From contig CAZTJC010000004.1 in NCBI GenBank assembly GCA_964613945.1, forward strand, positions 62,001 through 126,000: a stretch of 64,000 nt of DNA, written 5' to 3'. The position numbers were made by a program, and so were the translations under genes. The DNA is from JAVVHH01 sp964613945. GTDB taxonomy: Bacteria > Pseudomonadota > Alphaproteobacteria > Acetobacterales > Acetobacteraceae. Shown piece by piece: positions 61,960-64,000 of this stretch. Position 1 is the first letter of the stretch. Each line of letters opens with the position of its first letter. Under the pieces are notes generated by a model, which searched no databases, was not told where the DNA came from, and saw only the letters and a list, made by a program, of their open reading frames with translations.

Positions 61960-63090
61960 ATGAACCAACGCGGCGATTGGCGACTGACGGAGGCCTTGAA
62001 CTACGAACATGGTCAAGGCGATCCGTTCGCTGCCGCCGTCCGTGCCACCCGCATGCCGATGGTCATCACCGACCCTCGTCAGCCCGACAATCCCATCATC
62101 TTCTGTAACCAGGCTTTCCAGGACGTCACGGGCTACGAGCGTGACGAGATCATCGGCCGCAACTGTCGCTTCCTGCAGGGTCCCGACACCGACCCTGCCG
62201 TCGTTGCCCGTCTCCGCGCTGCCATCGACGCCGGGCACGATGCCGAAGCCGACCTGCTGAACTACCGCAAGGACGGCTCGACCTTCTGGAACGCCCTTTA
62301 CCTCAGCCCGGTCCGCGACGACGCCGGCGAACTGCTGTTCTTTTTCGCCTCTCAACTCAACGTGACCGATCGCATCAACGCCGAGCAGGTCGCCATCGCC
62401 CGCCGCCAGGAGATCGAACAAGAGGTCGCCGCGCGGACGGCCGACCTCCAACGCGCGCTCGACGCCAAGACCGTCCTGCTGCATGAGCTCGACCATCGCG
62501 TGAAGAACAACCTCGCCATGGTCGGCTCCCTGCTCCGCTTGCAATCCCGCGCCGCGGCCGACCCCGACATCACCAAGCATTTGGAGGACACGGTCCAGCG
62601 TGTCGACGCCCTCGGCATCGTCCACCGCCGTCTCTACCAATCCTCCGACATCACCCGCTTCGACGTCGGCGTCTTCCTCCACAGCCTCGCCGCCGACCTC
62701 GTCAAGGCGGCCAACACCACCGCCGATCCGGCCCGCATCAAGCTCCACGCCGACACCCAACCGGTGGAGATCGCCGCCAACAACGCGTCCGCCATCGGCC
62801 TGGTGATCAATGAGTTGCTCGTCAACGCCATTCAGCACGCCTTTGCTGACGGCCGGGCCGGAACCCTCTCCGTCCAAAGCCGCACGGAGGCCGGCACCGC
62901 CCTGATCGATATCGCCGACGACGGTCCCGACCTCACCGGCAACCCGGCCAGCGGCCTCGGCCTCACCCTCATCGACCGGCTGTCCCGCCAGGTCGGCGTC
63001 AAGGCGAGCTGGACCAATCTCGCCCCCGGCACCCGCGTCAGCCTTTCCTTCCCGGTCCATACCGGCAAGGATGGCGGCACCTCTCCATGA
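61960..63090 (+). CDS. LOV-domain blue-light sensor histidine kinase (HisKA_2 type, LovK-like)
   Basis: 376 residues, no membrane segments. LOV core about 25-145: NPIIFCNQAF, GRNCRFLQGP (flavin-binding with the photoactive Cys), NYRKDGSTFWN, and FFASQLNVTD with the Gln that responds to flavin. A short coiled linker leads to a HisKA_2 dimerisation box HELDHRVKNNLAMVGSLLRL and ATPase motifs NELLVNAIQHAF, DIADDGPDL, GLGLTLIDRL. Blue light would form the cysteine adduct and change kinase output, as in Caulobacter LovK. Start ATG 61960, weak ribosome site. First gene of an operon with the regulator and a second LOV gene. Confidence 0.93.
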   Translation: MNQRGDWRLTEALNYEHGQGDPFAAAVRATRMPMVITDPRQPDNPIIFCNQAFQDVTGYERDEIIGRNCRFLQGPDTDPAVVARLRAAIDAGHDAEADLLNYRKDGSTFWNALYLSPVRDDAGELLFFFASQLNVTDRINAEQVAIARRQEIEQEVAARTADLQRALDAKTVLLHELDHRVKNNLAMVGSLLRLQSRAAADPDITKHLEDTVQRVDALGIVHRRLYQSSDITRFDVGVFLHSLAADLVKAANTTADPARIKLHADTQPVEIAANNASAIGLVINELLVNAIQHAFADGRAGTLSVQSRTEAGTALIDIADDGPDLTGNPASGLGLTLIDRLSRQVGVKASWTNLAPGTRVSLSFPVHTGKDGGTSP

Positions 63091-63545
63091 CCCGGCCCAC
63101 CGCCCCGCTCAGCGTCCTCATCGTCGAGGACGAAGCCCTTCTCGCCATGGATCTCGAAGCCATGGTCGAGGATACCGGTCACGGCGTTGTCGCCGAGGCT
63201 GCCTCCTTGTCGGACGTGCTCGCCCTTGGCGAAGAGCTTTGCCCCAATATCGCCTTTGTCGACATCCAGCTTGCCCGCGGCAGCAGCGGCATCGACGTCG
63301 CCCGCCTCATCGGCCAGCGTTGGCCCAATACGGTCATCGTCTTCATCACCGCCAACCCGCTCAAGATTCCGCAGGATTTCGCCGGCGCGCACGGCCTAAT
63401 CGCCAAGCCTTTCTCCCGCATCGGCCTGCTCTCCGCCATGCACTACATCGCCAACAGCATCATCGCCCCACCACAGACAGCACCGGCCCCCCTCAGTTTC
63501 ATCGCCTCTGCCGCTTTCACCACAGCCCAGGCCAGCCACGCTTGA
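63087..63545 (+). CDS. Single-domain response regulator (LovR-like)
   Basis: 152 residues. Receiver domain with acidic pair in LIVEDEALLAMDLE, phospho-acceptor Asp in IAFVDIQLARGSSGIDVA, Thr in FITANP and Lys in IAKPFSR. A short Pro/Ala-rich tail follows and there is no output domain, as in LovR. It overlaps the kinase gene by four bases (ATGA) and the following LOV gene by one base, so all three are translated together. Confidence 0.92.
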   Translation: MTRPTAPLSVLIVEDEALLAMDLEAMVEDTGHGVVAEAASLSDVLALGEELCPNIAFVDIQLARGSSGIDVARLIGQRWPNTVIVFITANPLKIPQDFAGAHGLIAKPFSRIGLLSAMHYIANSIIAPPQTAPAPLSFIASAAFTTAQASHA

Positions 63546-64000
63546 TGGACAGTCAGATCATGCCGGACGTTCCGCGTCCGAAGCTCGAAGAGATCCCGAT
63601 CGATCCGCAGGTCCTTCTTGCCGCCGACCGTTTCGCCGCCGCCAGCGCCAGGGACAATCCGTTCTTTGTCGGCGTGGAGGATGCCATCCTCGCCATGGCG
63701 GTCAGCGACCCCACCCTGCCCGACAATCCCATCATCTACGTCAATTCCGCCTTCGAGACCCTGACCGGATACACCGCTGCCGAGATCATCGGCCGCAACT
63801 GCCGCTTTCTGCAGGGTCCCAACACCGACCCCGCGGACATCGCCTCCATCCGCTCCGCTGTCGCCGAACGCCGACGCGTCACCCTCGACCTGCTCAATTA
63901 TCGACGCAACGGTTCGCCTTTCTGGAACCGCCTCATGGTGACCCCGGTCTTCGCCGACGGTGCCGATGGCCCCAACACGCTGCGCTATTTCTTCGCCTCG
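63545..64000 (+). CDS. Second LOV-domain protein, N-terminal 152 residues (cut by window edge)
   Basis: Starts ATG 63545 overlapping the regulator stop (TGATG) and stays open to the last base. A 40-residue N-terminal cap precedes a LOV core with NPIIYVNSAFETLTGY, GRNCRFLQGPNTDP, NYRRNGSPFWN and RYFFAS; the photoactive Cys and flavin contacts are present. The output domain lies beyond the window. It is not a copy of the first LOV gene: outside the LOV core the sequences differ. Confidence 0.9.
   Translation, partial: MDSQIMPDVPRPKLEEIPIDPQVLLAADRFAAASARDNPFFVGVEDAILAMAVSDPTLPDNPIIYVNSAFETLTGYTAAEIIGRNCRFLQGPNTDPADIASIRSAVAERRRVTLDLLNYRRNGSPFWNRLMVTPVFADGADGPNTLRYFFAS

Overview
The window is 64 kb of GC-rich, very densely coding DNA from an alphaproteobacterium, most likely Rhodospirillales and probably Acetobacteraceae. 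The evidence is the alphaproteobacterial style of many genes: Hda with a QLPLAL clamp motif, DUF3576 next to leuS-lptE-holA, an aa3-oxidase subunit-IV-like peptide, DUF4169, a Tim44-like protein, LutABC, a hexapeptide acetyltransferase and a LovK/LovR-like photoreceptor pair. The taxonomic call is inference. No rRNA, tRNA, insertion sequence, prophage or CRISPR array was recognised. No stretch longer than 300 bases lacks a gene; the largest gap, 34429-34606, carries a candidate small RNA. One run of 100 N (17081-17180) is a scaffold gap whose flanks repeat the same 22 bases, so it is probably not a real gap.

Layout. 1-13.5 kb: start of ccmC (cut by the edge), an EVE-domain gene, acs, a GAF-GGDEF-EAL protein that runs convergently into argG, then a leftward operon AI-2E permease-hda-ppk1-ppx, and rightward purM-purN plus a 54-residue membrane peptide. 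13.5-23.2 kb: a 2-hydroxyacid dehydrogenase, minCDE, a secreted isochorismatase-like protein interrupted by the N run, DUF4169, and a leftward cell-envelope group gpmI-envC-ctpA-deacetylase-rppH. 23.2-34.6 kb: two divergent DUF465 genes, purE-purK, an NnrU protein, tandem dienelactone hydrolases (the second lacking catalytic residues), an Smr protein, an XRE regulator, gshB, a hexapeptide acetyltransferase, an FAD-linked dehydrogenase, a heptose-kinase-like GHMP kinase, birA, and a glutathione peroxidase followed by the candidate sRNA. 34.6-46.9 kb: holA-lptE-leuS-DUF3576, a porin with its own terminator, a ThiE-like gene abutting yggS, a Kef-type antiporter, an enoyl-CoA hydratase and a DbpA-type helicase. 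46.9-64 kb: a royal-jelly/SMP30-like secreted protein, a LysR regulator divergent from VOC-DoxX-DUF7002, lutABC, a DPPY methyltransferase-like gene, a Tim44-like gene, a phosphatase, secB, cysK, a molybdoenzyme with a b-type cytochrome, a repeat-containing periplasmic protein, a renalase-like flavoprotein, a glutathionyl-hydroquinone reductase and, at the right edge, an operon LOV histidine kinase-response regulator-LOV protein.

Most of the content is housekeeping: central carbon and polyphosphate metabolism, purine synthesis, division-site selection, envelope biogenesis and redox defence. The parts most worth a second look are the LOV-RR-LOV operon, the candidate sRNA at 34512-34592, the pseudoenzymes (second dienelactone hydrolase, isochorismatase-like protein without its cysteine, ThiE-like protein without its metal-site residues, partly degenerate EAL domain), and the habit of convergent genes sharing a four-base stop-codon palindrome. 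Start codons were chosen by Shine-Dalgarno spacing and family lengths; nothing was verified by database search.
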